This document shows positions 1 to 11,381 of a stretch of 34,023 bases of DNA, in pieces. Position 1 is the stretch's first letter. Each line of letters opens with the position of its first letter. Source of the stretch: an uncultured Prevotella sp. (lineage in GTDB: Bacteria; Bacteroidota; Bacteroidia; Bacteroidales; Bacteroidaceae); contig CAJONO010000095.1 of assembly GCA_905235905.1 (NCBI GenBank), forward strand, positions 1 to 34,023, read 5' to 3'. The translations under genes and the position numbers were made by a program. The notes under the pieces are model-generated. The model was not told the DNA's origin and searched no databases. It saw only the letters and a program-made list of their open reading frames with translations.

Positions 1-65
1 CGCCGTCCTTCAACCCAGGGCGTTGCCCTGGGCTAAGAGTATTCTGCCCCTTTGGGGCGCTAGTG
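1..65. repeat. REP-like double hairpin
   Basis: Two adjacent hairpins are visible. The first is CCCAGGGC (14-21), loop GTT, GCCCTGGG (25-32), a perfect 8-bp stem. The second is GCCCC (46-50), loop TTT, GGGGC (54-58). The element lies just 3' of the kinase gene that ends at 82. By architecture it resembles the short extragenic palindromes spread by REP-associated transposases in Bacteroidetes. It differs in sequence from the REP arrays around the transposase at 33370. It may also help end kinase transcription, but no strong T-run follows. Confidence 0.6.
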
Positions 66-81
66 GTATGATTGCGGATAA

Positions 82-930
82 TCATTTGTTTTTTTTTATC
101 GAACTCATACACGTGTAACTGATTAGTCCCTGCATCGGAGCCTGCTCTATCTTGCCTATCTTTAGGCAGCAGAGTGAGGCGGCATGGGCCAGTTCGGTTT
201 GGAAGTACCAGGCCACGCTGCCTGTAGCCGACAGGCTCAGGTCTGACCGCTGATAAGGAAGAACGTTGTTGCGGAGGAATTGGCCAAAGCAGTCGGTGAC
301 CAAGAGGCTCAGTTCATCGTATTCTGTTGTGTATCGATAGATGAAGCGAGTGAGCGAAGCCAGCCACCGGTTGGCCATCGGCTGTCGGTAGACATGGGAA
401 ATGATGTCTGAAAGTGAGAGTTTCATGTCCTGTTCGAACAGTTCTTGCAAAGATTTTGGCAATCGTCCTTTATACATGGCATTCAGGAAGTTACGGCCTA
501 TAAAGGCACCGCTTCCCTCGTCGCCAAGTATGTATCCCAGCGAGGGAGTGTTGGCAACTATTTCCCGTCCGTTATAGAGACAAGAATTCGAGCCCGTTCC
601 CAGAATACAGGCGATGCCCTCCTCTTGTCCGCACAAAGCACGTGCAGCTCCCAGGAGGTCGCTTTCGGCCTCGACCTCGCTGACACCAAAATGACTGCCC
701 AACAAGCTGCGCATGAATTGACGTAACTCTGGGCGTATGCCACTGCCATAGAAATGCAAGCTGTCTACCGGACTGGCAATGGTGATCGTCTGCAAGACAC
801 GCCTGATGTCGGCCTCCTGTTGGTGTACGGGATTGATTCCTTCCGTTGTTTGCCGGTGCATCACGACGCCCTGATTGTCGACCCATGCCCACTCGGTCTT
901 TGTACTTCCGCTATCTGCTATCAGTTTCAT
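82..930 (-). CDS. BadF/BadG/BcrA/BcrD-family sugar kinase (amino-sugar kinase-like)
   Basis: This 282-residue cytoplasmic protein has the ASKHA kinase fold signatures: phosphate-1 motif DSGSTKTEW near residues 6-14, phosphate-2 motif GTGSNS at 111-116, and LGDEGSGAFIGR at about 135-146. Its C-terminus (KIGKIEQAPMQGL) matches the closing segment of Bacteroidetes proteins annotated as N-acetylglucosamine kinase or BadF ATPase. The family includes GlcNAc and MurNAc kinases (MurK type) as well as benzoyl-CoA reductase activators. The stand-alone size and the organism favour an amino-sugar kinase that phosphorylates salvaged wall sugars. Substrate choice between GlcNAc and MurNAc is inference. The ATG sits only four bases after a TAnnTTTG promoter box, so the transcript may be leaderless. 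It is divergent from the MscS gene. Confidence 0.85.
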   Translation of the reverse strand: MKLIADSGSTKTEWAWVDNQGVVMHRQTTEGINPVHQQEADIRRVLQTITIASPVDSLHFYGSGIRPELRQFMRSLLGSHFGVSEVEAESDLLGAARALCGQEEGIACILGTGSNSCLYNGREIVANTPSLGYILGDEGSGAFIGRNFLNAMYKGRLPKSLQELFEQDMKLSLSDIISHVYRQPMANRWLASLTRFIYRYTTEYDELSLLVTDCFGQFLRNNVLPYQRSDLSLSATGSVAWYFQTELAHAASLCCLKIGKIEQAPMQGLISYTCMSSIKKNK

Positions 931-934
931 GGTG

Positions 935-942
935 CAAATTTA
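935..942 (-). promoter_or_regulatory. Bacteroidetes -7 promoter box of the sugar kinase gene
   Basis: On the minus strand the bases read TAAATTTG, a match to TAnnTTTG. Only four bases separate the box from the kinase ATG, which places transcription start at or beside the start codon. No convincing -33 box was seen. Confidence 0.5.
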
Positions 943-986
943 CAAAAGTTTTCGGACTTACAGGCTGTTTTCTCGTTTTTTTTGAG

Positions 987-994
987 TAATTTTG
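987..994 (+). promoter_or_regulatory. Bacteroidetes -7 promoter box of the MscS gene
   Basis: TAATTTTG matches TAnnTTTG and lies 34 bases before the ATG of the channel gene. It is back to back with the kinase promoter at 935-942. The -33 region is a weak T-rich tract. Confidence 0.45.
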
Positions 995-1028
995 CAGCCG
1001 CAAACTATAGTAAACGAGATTACAGACG

Positions 1029-3356
1029 ATGAGAAGACTGTTTTTACTGGTCATTCTGGCACTTGCCTTCTGCCTTGACAGCCATGCGGTTTTGAAAGAA
1101 AAGGATTTGGAACAGACGCTCAGTGTGCTGCGTACGGAGCTTACCGAGCGCCATGCCGAGCTTACCGACATGGCCGGTGAGCGACGCCAGAAGAACAGCG
1201 ACATTATGCGTGAGATGATGGAAACGGTGAGGCGTTCGAACCAGAACTCACTCATGCTCTATTCGCAAAAGTCGAACTACGTGTTCGACCTGACCTATGC
1301 CTGCAACGAAGCCACGGGGCTGTATCGTGAGTTTCATAGCAGGCAGCAGCCTTTCCGAACATTTCTTGAAAGCAATGACGTGGAGATAGCCAAGTTCGAC
1401 AGCCTGACAGGGAGCCTGCGCATGATGCCCGCCAGTCTTCTGAGCCTTCAGGCAAAGATTGACCGCAACGTTTGTCTCACCTTGGCAACGAGCATCAAGC
1501 ACACGCTGAGCGAAAACAGCCAACAAACCGAAGAGTACATGCGTTATTACGACATGACCGAGAAGAAGCTGAAAAACCTGAACGACTACGCCCAGCGGCG
1601 CTACAACGAGATTCAGACAGGCATCTTCCTAAACGGCGGCGACAACTATCTGACTATTTTGAAGAATTTCAAGGCCAATCTGTCAGACATGTTCGAGACG
1701 TTGACCGAGAAATACCGGCCCACCAAGAACTCGCAGTGGGACAGCACCTATATCCTTTTCCTTTTCGGCAGCATCTTGCTCTATATTGTCATTGCCTCGC
1801 TACTCAACCTTCTGGTGTTCCGCTTTATGATGCCCCGCCGTTTCCACACGACAGAGTTCCTGAAGAAACGCAACTGCATCATCATGGCCACCACCACCAT
1901 AACGTTTGCCCTGATTCTGGCCCTCTTGCGCAACGTAGGTTCCCAGAATTTCATCATCATGGCATCCAACCTCCTCATTGAGTATTCGTGGTTGCTCGCA
2001 GTTATTCTCATTTCCCTGCTGCTACGAGTGAACGGCGACCAGATAGGGAGTGCCTTCCGTATTTATTCGCCTTTGCTGGTCATTGGCTTCATCGTTATAG
2101 GCTTCCGTATTGTGCTCATTCCCAAGGAGCTGGTAAACATGGCATTCCCACCCATTCTGCTCGTAGCCACCCTTTGGCAATGGAATGTCATTGGCCGTCA
2201 TAACCAAAACATCCCGAAGCAGGACATTTTCTATACCTATATATCGCTCACCGTCTTCCTCACATCGCTTGTATGTTCGGGACTTGGCTACACACTGCTT
2301 GCCGTGCAGATACTCATCTGGTGGGTCATGCAGCTCACGTGTATTCTCACCATTACCTGTATTTACCTCTGGCTCACGAACTATAGCCAAAGAAAGGACA
2401 TGGGGTCAAAGACTATCACCCAATCGTGGCTGTTCTTGTTTGTACATAAGGTGATGCTTCCGGTGACGGGAGTACTCTCGGTCATGGTGTCAATCTATTG
2501 GGCGGCAGACGTGTTCAATCTGAGCGAACTCTGCTGGAACATCTTCCAAAGCAACTTCGTCGATCAGGAGAACCTTCATCTCTCCATCCTGAAGTTGTCG
2601 ATGGTGGTTTGCCTGTGGTTCGTGTTTTCCTACCTGGCCACTACCCTACTCTCTTTCATGCATTTGCACTATCAGGCACAAGACCCCACTACAGCCGACT
2701 CGCGTTCGGCCATGAGCCGCAACGTCGTTCAGGTCATTGTGTGGGGTATATGGCTGCTCTTGTCGCTCAGCATCCTCCATGTGTCGCTGGCCTGGCTCCT
2801 TGCCATTTCGGGCGGTCTCTCTACCGGCATCGGTTTCGCATCGAAGAACATCATTGAGAACATATTCTATGGTGCTTCGCTCATGACCGGGCGACTGAAA
2901 GTGGGCGACTGGATTGAGGTTGACGGGGCGATGGGCAAGGTGCAGCAGATCAGTTACACATCGACAGTCGTTGAGTCGCTCTATGGCGAGGTAATTACCT
3001 TCCAGAACTCGCAGCTCTTCGACAAGAACTACAAGAATCTCACGAAGAACCACGGCTACGTGCTGACCGTCGTGCCGTTTGGTGTGGCTTACGGCTCAAA
3101 CCTGCATCAAGTGCAGCAAGTGGTAGAAAAGGCAGTGAACAGCATGAAGCACAAGTGGATGGATCCAGGAAAGACAGTGAAGTCTGTCGTGTCGTGCATG
3201 AACGATTCGAGCGTCGACTTCAAGCTGTTCGTCTGGGCAGATGCCGTGAAGAAGAGCTATGTGGTGAGCGACGTGCTGCGTTGCGTCTACGACACGCTGG
3301 GTGAGAACGGCATTGAAATACCGTTCCCACAACGCGACATACACATTAAAAGCTGA
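1029..3356 (+). CDS. Large MscS-family mechanosensitive ion channel
   Basis: The 775-residue protein starts with a signal-like segment (MRRLFLLVILALAFCLDSHA). A periplasmic, helix-rich domain of about 220 residues follows, predicted to be coiled-coil. Then comes a run of hydrophobic membrane segments from about residue 240 to 600. The C-terminal third carries the MscS pore helix and beta domain: ISGGLSTGIGFASKNIIENI, then GRLKVGDWIEVDGAMGKVQ and FQNSQLFDKNYKNLT. The size and extra membrane helices place it with MscK/YbdG-like large members rather than the 286-residue MscS. It should open on membrane tension to release solutes during hypo-osmotic shock. It is monocistronic. The stop codon lies inside the edge of a dispersed palindromic element. 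Confidence 0.9.
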   Translation: MRRLFLLVILALAFCLDSHAVLKEKDLEQTLSVLRTELTERHAELTDMAGERRQKNSDIMREMMETVRRSNQNSLMLYSQKSNYVFDLTYACNEATGLYREFHSRQQPFRTFLESNDVEIAKFDSLTGSLRMMPASLLSLQAKIDRNVCLTLATSIKHTLSENSQQTEEYMRYYDMTEKKLKNLNDYAQRRYNEIQTGIFLNGGDNYLTILKNFKANLSDMFETLTEKYRPTKNSQWDSTYILFLFGSILLYIVIASLLNLLVFRFMMPRRFHTTEFLKKRNCIIMATTTITFALILALLRNVGSQNFIIMASNLLIEYSWLLAVILISLLLRVNGDQIGSAFRIYSPLLVIGFIVIGFRIVLIPKELVNMAFPPILLVATLWQWNVIGRHNQNIPKQDIFYTYISLTVFLTSLVCSGLGYTLLAVQILIWWVMQLTCILTITCIYLWLTNYSQRKDMGSKTITQSWLFLFVHKVMLPVTGVLSVMVSIYWAADVFNLSELCWNIFQSNFVDQENLHLSILKLSMVVCLWFVFSYLATTLLSFMHLHYQAQDPTTADSRSAMSRNVVQVIVWGIWLLLSLSILHVSLAWLLAISGGLSTGIGFASKNIIENIFYGASLMTGRLKVGDWIEVDGAMGKVQQISYTSTVVESLYGEVITFQNSQLFDKNYKNLTKNHGYVLTVVPFGVAYGSNLHQVQQVVEKAVNSMKHKWMDPGKTVKSVVSCMNDSSVDFKLFVWADAVKKSYVVSDVLRCVYDTLGENGIEIPFPQRDIHIKS

Positions 3357-3588
3357 AGTTTTCCACTCTTTAAAGAACGATTACCCATGAATATTCATTC
3401 ATTTCCAAAAATTCCATAACCACTTGATTTACTGTGCGTTATAATTTGATACAAATTACGTCACAATTCAGGCTGAATCATACGACAATTCAGGCTGAAT
3501 TGCATCATAATTCAGCTTGAATTACAAACACGTTTAAGTGAAGCCTCAAAATGAAAGAATATGCAGACAGAAGAGGGGAAACTTTAGT
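3353..3588 (-). repeat. Dispersed quadruple-palindrome element, copy A (inverted)
   Basis: This intergenic block is the reverse complement of 13929-14164 with only scattered mismatches over about 236 bp. It holds four 15-bp inverted repeats of the form AATT-N7-AATT, starting at 3443, 3465, 3487 and 3509. The pitch is exactly 22 bp with 7-bp spacers. Three have the core CAG-N-CTG or a close variant; the fourth is AATTTGATACAAATT, in which both arms changed together. A palindrome TGAATATTCA lies at 3388-3397. The block starts at the mscS stop codon and ends 57 bases before the ABC-F ATG. Confidence 0.9.
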
Positions 3589-3591
3589 TAA

Positions 3592-6560
<2,969 letters not shown>

Positions 6561-6582
6561 ATCTTCGTTCCTTTCTATTTCG

Positions 6583-7380
6583 TTAGTTTTTCATTATCTC
6601 GATGTCGCGGCGCACGTTGTCGCGAATTTTCGTCAGATAGGCTTTCATGCCATCGGCATTCTTGTTGTCAATGATTTCCAGCAGCTCCTTCAGCTCGGTG
6701 CGAATCTGCGACACTTGGTCGTGAGTATAAGGATTGAACAGGATTTCCTGCAGCAGGTAGTCGTCTTCGTTCAGTACACCTTTGGCAATGCGCATGTGAC
6801 GCTTGAAAGTAGTGCCCGGTGCGTCCTGGTGCTTCATGACGGCAGCAAAGACGAAGGTAGATACGAATGGGATAGAGAGCGAGTAAGCCACAGTCTTATC
6901 GTGCTCCTCGAAGGTGTACTCATAAATGTTCAGCCCCAGCTTCTGGTATAAATCCTTGAAGAAGATGCGCCCCATGTAGTCGCCCTCGCTGATGATGATG
7001 GCATTCTCTTCAGACAGTTGCTGAAGGTTGGCAAATGTGGGACCGAACATCGGGTGTGTCGATACATAGCGCATGCCCGTATGCTCATAGAACTCCTTCA
7101 GGTCGGTCTTCACAGAGGCGATGTCGCTGATGATGCACTCTTTGGGAAGATAAGGAATGACCTCTCGGAACACGGGAATAGTGTACTTCAGTGTCACAGC
7201 GTTGATAAGTAGCTCCGGCTGGAACGAGCGAATTTCCTCGTAGGTTGTGAATCGCTGACAATTGTAAGTGAACCGCATGCGTTTAGGGTCTCGTTCGAAG
7301 ACCGCTACCTCATGACTGAAACTCAACAGGTCGATGAAGAAACTTCCCATCTTGCCTGCACCCATAACTAATATTTTCAT
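6583..7380 (-). CDS. tyrA: Prephenate dehydrogenase
   Basis: This 265-residue cytosolic enzyme oxidatively decarboxylates prephenate to 4-hydroxyphenylpyruvate with NAD(P)+, the committed step to tyrosine. It opens with a Rossmann glycine motif, GAGKMG (7-12). It carries the family's STHPMFGPT segment (about 107-115) with the active-site His109. Its helical C-terminal half contains the substrate-pocket region around EHDKTVAYSLS. No chorismate mutase or ACT domain is fused. It lies 14 bases after map and 22 before the aminotransferase, so all three are probably cotranscribed. The length is normal for the stand-alone form. Confidence 0.92.
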   Translation of the reverse strand: MKILVMGAGKMGSFFIDLLSFSHEVAVFERDPKRMRFTYNCQRFTTYEEIRSFQPELLINAVTLKYTIPVFREVIPYLPKECIISDIASVKTDLKEFYEHTGMRYVSTHPMFGPTFANLQQLSEENAIIISEGDYMGRIFFKDLYQKLGLNIYEYTFEEHDKTVAYSLSIPFVSTFVFAAVMKHQDAPGTTFKRHMRIAKGVLNEDDYLLQEILFNPYTHDQVSQIRTELKELLEIIDNKNADGMKAYLTKIRDNVRRDIEIMKN

Positions 7381-7394
7381 AACAAATTCTTTAT

Positions 7395-8276
7395 TTAATA
7401 TGTGAGAACCTCAACGCCATGTTCGGTCATGAGGAGCGTGTGTTCCCACTGTGCCGATGGCTTTTCGTCTTCGGTGATAACCTCCCATCCGTAGGGGTCG
7501 TCGGCATCGACGAATACCTTCCACGTGCCCATGTTAATCATTGGCTCGATGGTGAAGACCATACCTGGCACTAAGAGCATGCCCGTGCCCCGATGGCCGT
7601 AATGGTCTACGTCGGGGTCTTCATGGAAGTGCAATCCCACGCCGTGTCCTGCCAAATCGCGCACAATACCATAACCGTATTTCTTGCAGTGCTTCTCAAT
7701 GGCATGGCCTATGTCGCCCACAAAGCCCCAGGGCTTGGCAGCTTCCATGCCTATCTCCAGGCACTCCTTGGCCACGCGCACCAACTGTTCTTTCTCGGGC
7801 GTGGTCTTTCCGATAATGAACATGCGTGAGGCATCGGCATAGTAGCCGTCGAGAATGGTGGTGAAATCTACGTTGATAATGTCGCCCTCCTCCAACACAT
7901 CCTCTTCCTTGGGAATGCCGTGGCACACCACCTCATTGATGCTTGTACAGACACTCATGGGAAAGGGAGGAGTTTCTTCGTCACCGCCATAGTTCAGACA
8001 GGCTGGAGTGGCATTGTGTGTCTTGCAATACTCACGGCAAATCTGGTCAATCTCAAGCGTGTTCATGCCCTCATGGATGGCAGCTTCAACAGCATCGAGC
8101 ACACCGGTATTAACCACACCTGCACGACGTATGCCCTCAATCTGTTCGGGCGTCTTTATCAATTCACGGGTGGGAACAAGCTTGCCCTTGTTCTCCCAAT
8201 ACATGATTTGCTTATCAAACTCTGTAGGCTCCTGCCCACGAAGGCAGTGCCATCTGCGTTTCTTGTTCTGAGCCAT
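7395..8276 (-). CDS. map: Methionine aminopeptidase, type I
   Basis: This 293-residue protein removes the N-terminal Met from nascent proteins. The five dimetal ligands are all present at family spacing: D137 (INVDFT), D148 (YADASRMF), H211 (AGHGVGLHFHEDP), E244 (FTIEPMIN) and E278 (QWEHTLL). His119 (VVCHGIP) is the substrate-contact histidine. About 40 extra N-terminal residues, basic and with a lone CLRG, precede the catalytic domain. They look like the short extension of many Bacteroidetes enzymes and lack a full zinc finger. It is the first gene of the minus-strand cluster and has its own TAnnTTTG box. Confidence 0.95.
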   Translation of the reverse strand: MAQNKKRRWHCLRGQEPTEFDKQIMYWENKGKLVPTRELIKTPEQIEGIRRAGVVNTGVLDAVEAAIHEGMNTLEIDQICREYCKTHNATPACLNYGGDEETPPFPMSVCTSINEVVCHGIPKEEDVLEEGDIINVDFTTILDGYYADASRMFIIGKTTPEKEQLVRVAKECLEIGMEAAKPWGFVGDIGHAIEKHCKKYGYGIVRDLAGHGVGLHFHEDPDVDHYGHRGTGMLLVPGMVFTIEPMINMGTWKVFVDADDPYGWEVITEDEKPSAQWEHTLLMTEHGVEVLTY

Positions 8277-8299
8277 AGTTCATCTTTAAAAAGAGACTG

Positions 8300-8307
8300 C
8301 AAAGTTA
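8300..8307 (-). promoter_or_regulatory. Bacteroidetes promoter -7 box upstream of map
   Basis: The minus strand reads TAACTTTG 23 bases before the map start codon. A TTG lies 18 bases further upstream as a possible -33 element (8326-8328). Confidence 0.55.
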
Positions 8308-8392
8308 CTGCAAATAAAATAAAAGCAAGAATGATAAATACAAATAAAACTAAAAATGTGCGAGAAAAGCAAATCTTTTGGATTTTTATTCG

Positions 8393-8400
8393 TATCTTTG
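8393..8400 (+). promoter_or_regulatory. Bacteroidetes promoter -7 box of the M6 protease operon
   Basis: TATCTTTG matches TAnnTTTG and lies 35 bases before the protease ATG. No good -33 box is seen at the usual distance. Confidence 0.55.
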
Positions 8401-8435
8401 CACAATAATAATCAAATTTTTAATAGATAGAAAGA

Positions 8436-10634
8436 ATGAAAAGAACAGTTCTTGCCCTGGTCATGCTGATGATAGCAAACATAGCTGGGGCCATTCCTGC
8501 AAAGCCAGGAGTATGGCAGACATTAAAACTTACCGATGGCACAGAGGTTCGTGCAAGGCTCTGTGGCGACGAGCATGTGCATTTCTGGATGACGGAAGAC
8601 GGGACGCGTTACGTGGAAAGTGGCGGCACATATACCTTGGCCAGTGAGGCGCTGATAAAGAGCCGTGCCATGAACCGTCGCACTATGGCAGCCTCTTCGC
8701 AAATGAGAAAGATGAAGAAGGCACAATCGGACGAGCGCAACAATTTCATAGGAACGAAGAAAGGACTTGTGATTCTTGCACAGTTTACCGACGTGAAGTT
8801 CAAGACAGCCAACGATTCGCTTAAATATACCAGAATCCTGAATGAGCCAGGCTATAGCGAAGGTTCCTTCAAGGGCAGCGTGAGCGACTATTTCAAGGAC
8901 CAGAGTGCCGGTCTGTTCGAACTCGACTTCGACGTGATGGGTCCTGTCACCCTGAAGAACAACCAGAAGTATTACGGACAGAACGACGCAAACGGCAACG
9001 ACATGCATCCCGAAGAAATGATTATTGAAGGTTGCAAAGTCATCGACGCAATGGTCGATTTCAAGGATTATGACTGGGACGGTGACGGCGAGGTAGACGA
9101 GGTGTTCGTGGTATATGCCGGCAAGGGAGAGGCCGACGGCGGCTCTACAAACACGGTTTGGCCACACATGTACGCCATCTCGGAAGCAACAGGAAAGGAT
9201 CTTATTCTCGACGGTGTCAAGATTAACGTCTATGCCTGTAGCAATGAAATAACTCCCAACGGTGCTATTAACGGCATTGGCACCTTCTGTCATGAGTTCA
9301 GCCACTGTATGGGCTTCCCCGACTTCTACGATACCGCCTACCAAGGATGGTTCGGCATGGGCGACTTCGATCTTATGTGTGGCGGCGCTTATAATGGCGA
9401 CGGCTTCTGCCCTGCCGGATATACTGCCTATGAGAAGATGGTGTGCGGTTGGCAAGACCCTATTGTGCTGGCCGACAAGGACACTGTTATCACCGATTTG
9501 CAGCCTATGGGGAACCACGGCGAGACCTTTATTATCTATAACGATGCGCATCCCGACGAGTATTTCATGATAGAGAATCGCCAAAAGGTAGCCTGGGACG
9601 CAAGCTACCCGGCTAAGGGCCTGATGATTACCCACGTGGACTACGACGAGAAAATATGGTATTTTAACTGCCCCAATACGCAGGTGACGAAGAATTCAGA
9701 AGAATATCGTGACTACGGCTATCCACTGAACGACCACCAGCGCATGACCATCATTCATGCCGACAACGATGATGACTCAAAATACTTCAACAAGTATTCT
9801 GGCTACTATTCAAAAACGACCCTTTCTACCGACCTCTATCCCTACAAGACCCTCGACAGCCTGAATGCTTCATCGAAACCGGCTCCCACGCTCTATAACA
9901 AGAATGCTGCAGGCAAAAACACCGTGGAATGGGGTATCAAGGACATTAAACAGAATGTCAACGGCACAATGAGCTTCCGCTATGTGGCCAAAGACCTGCA
10001 GGAAGAACCCACCGACACCACGGCAGTCGATACGACAACGGTCGACCCTCACCCTGGCGAGTATCTGTTCTACGAAACGTTCGACCAGTGTAACGGCAAG
10101 GGCGGCAACGACGGACAATGGAGCGGTAGCATTGCCAACAGTGGCTTCATAGCCGACAATGAGGGATGGTTGGCCCAGGGCGACAAGATGTCGGGTGCCT
10201 ACAAGTGTGCCAAGTTTGGCACCTCCAGCGTAGTGGGCATTGCCACCACTCCCACGTTTACCTTAAACGGTAAGGCTACGCTTACCTTCAAGGCAGGTGC
10301 ATGGAATTCGTCGAAGGACGGTACCGACCTATTGTTAGAGTGCGACAATGGCACCATAACGCCCAACAGCTTCACCATTGAGAAGGGACAGTGGACTGAG
10401 TGCAAGGCAACAATCGAAGGCGACGGCGAGATAAGCCTGACCTTTACGCCCACCTTGCGCTTCTTCCTCGACGATGTGGCCGTGACAGACAATAACGGAA
10501 TCGATGGTATCGAGACGATAAAGGCTGTTACAACACGACGCATCTACACGCTCGACGGCCGCTACGTGGGCATCGACCTGAATGCTGTAGGCCGTGGCAT
10601 TTATGTAGTAAACGGAAAGAAAATCGTGAAATAG
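8436..10634 (+). CDS. Secreted M6-family (immune inhibitor A-like) metalloprotease
   Basis: The 732-residue protein begins with a signal peptide ending near ANIAGA. The zinc motif HEFSH (H286, E287, H290) sits in the M6 context GTFCHEFSHCMGFPDFYD. The downstream MGDFDLMCGGAYN provides the Met-turn typical of metzincins. A Thr/Asp-rich linker (about 528-543) leads to a jelly-roll-like domain of about 150 residues ending in FFLDDVAVTD. The last 35 residues (YTLDGRYVG ... GIYVVNGKKIVK) resemble the type A type IX secretion tail common in Prevotella. It is therefore probably exported to the cell surface or medium and digests proteins there. It is directly followed, with no gap, by the nitroreductase gene. 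Confidence 0.88.
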   Translation: MKRTVLALVMLMIANIAGAIPAKPGVWQTLKLTDGTEVRARLCGDEHVHFWMTEDGTRYVESGGTYTLASEALIKSRAMNRRTMAASSQMRKMKKAQSDERNNFIGTKKGLVILAQFTDVKFKTANDSLKYTRILNEPGYSEGSFKGSVSDYFKDQSAGLFELDFDVMGPVTLKNNQKYYGQNDANGNDMHPEEMIIEGCKVIDAMVDFKDYDWDGDGEVDEVFVVYAGKGEADGGSTNTVWPHMYAISEATGKDLILDGVKINVYACSNEITPNGAINGIGTFCHEFSHCMGFPDFYDTAYQGWFGMGDFDLMCGGAYNGDGFCPAGYTAYEKMVCGWQDPIVLADKDTVITDLQPMGNHGETFIIYNDAHPDEYFMIENRQKVAWDASYPAKGLMITHVDYDEKIWYFNCPNTQVTKNSEEYRDYGYPLNDHQRMTIIHADNDDDSKYFNKYSGYYSKTTLSTDLYPYKTLDSLNASSKPAPTLYNKNAAGKNTVEWGIKDIKQNVNGTMSFRYVAKDLQEEPTDTTAVDTTTVDPHPGEYLFYETFDQCNGKGGNDGQWSGSIANSGFIADNEGWLAQGDKMSGAYKCAKFGTSSVVGIATTPTFTLNGKATLTFKAGAWNSSKDGTDLLLECDNGTITPNSFTIEKGQWTECKATIEGDGEISLTFTPTLRFFLDDVAVTDNNGIDGIETIKAVTTRRIYTLDGRYVGIDLNAVGRGIYVVNGKKIVK

Positions 10635-11372
10635 ATGAAGAACCTGCTTACACGTCGCACCATTCGCAAGTATAGCGACAAGGAAGTGTCCGAACAGTTG
10701 CTGAACCGCCTTCTCGAAGAAGCGGCTCGCACACAGACAATGGGCAATCTTCAGCTCTACAGTGTTGTCGTCACCCGTTCGCAGGAAATGAAGGAACGGC
10801 TTTCGCCCGCCCATTTCAACCAGCCGATGGTCAAAGAGGCACCTGTGGTGCTCACCATCTGTGCCGATTTCAACCGCACCTCCCAATGGGCACGGTGCCG
10901 TAAGGCCGAGCCGGGCTATGACAATTTCCTGTCGTTCCAAAATGCTGCTATCGATGCACTGCTCTACACACAGACGCTCTGCAACCTCATGGACGAAGAA
11001 GGACTGGGCTATTGCTATCTGGGCACCACCGTCTATATGCCCCAACTCATTATCGACACGCTACAGCTGCCCCGCCTCACGATGCCTGTTGCCACCCTCA
11101 CCGTGGGTTGGCCTGCCGAAGAGCCGGCACTCAGCGACCGTCTGCCTTTAGAGAGTTTCGTTCATCATGAAACCTATCACGACTACACACCTTCCGATAT
11201 TGACACCTATTTTTATAATAAGGAGCAGTTGGAGGAGAACCGCCATTTTGTGGAAGTGAACCGTAAAGAGACACTGGCCCAGGTGTTCACCGACATCCGC
11301 TATACCCGTAAGGACAACGAGGCCATGTCGCAAACGCTTCTCGACACGTTAAGACGACAAGGATTTCTATAA
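10635..11372 (+). CDS. Nitroreductase-family (NfsA-like) flavoprotein
   Basis: This is a 245-residue cytosolic FMN oxidoreductase. It opens with the family's RRTIRKYSDKEV and has the flavin-side ARTQTMGNLQLYSVVVTRS. The central AAIDALLYTQTLCNLMDEEG leads to LGYCYLGT and ATLTVGWPAEEPALSDRLP. The C-terminal extension after LSDRLPL matches the NfsA/FRP subgroup, which reduces nitro compounds or flavin with NADPH. The physiological substrate cannot be read from the sequence. It starts on the base after the M6 protease stop and ends 9 bases before the GH2 gene, so it is in the same operon. Confidence 0.9.
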   Translation: MKNLLTRRTIRKYSDKEVSEQLLNRLLEEAARTQTMGNLQLYSVVVTRSQEMKERLSPAHFNQPMVKEAPVVLTICADFNRTSQWARCRKAEPGYDNFLSFQNAAIDALLYTQTLCNLMDEEGLGYCYLGTTVYMPQLIIDTLQLPRLTMPVATLTVGWPAEEPALSDRLPLESFVHHETYHDYTPSDIDTYFYNKEQLEENRHFVEVNRKETLAQVFTDIRYTRKDNEAMSQTLLDTLRRQGFL

Positions 11373-11381
11373 AGTCATACA

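Noticed and set aside
3443..3523. 22-bp repeats taken as CRISPR
   Set aside because: Spacers are only 7 bp and are conserved between copies; no cas genes are present.
8523..9635. Long minus-strand open frame (370 codons) within the M6 protease gene
   Set aside because: It is antisense to a well supported protease gene and shows no motif; it is a codon-bias shadow.
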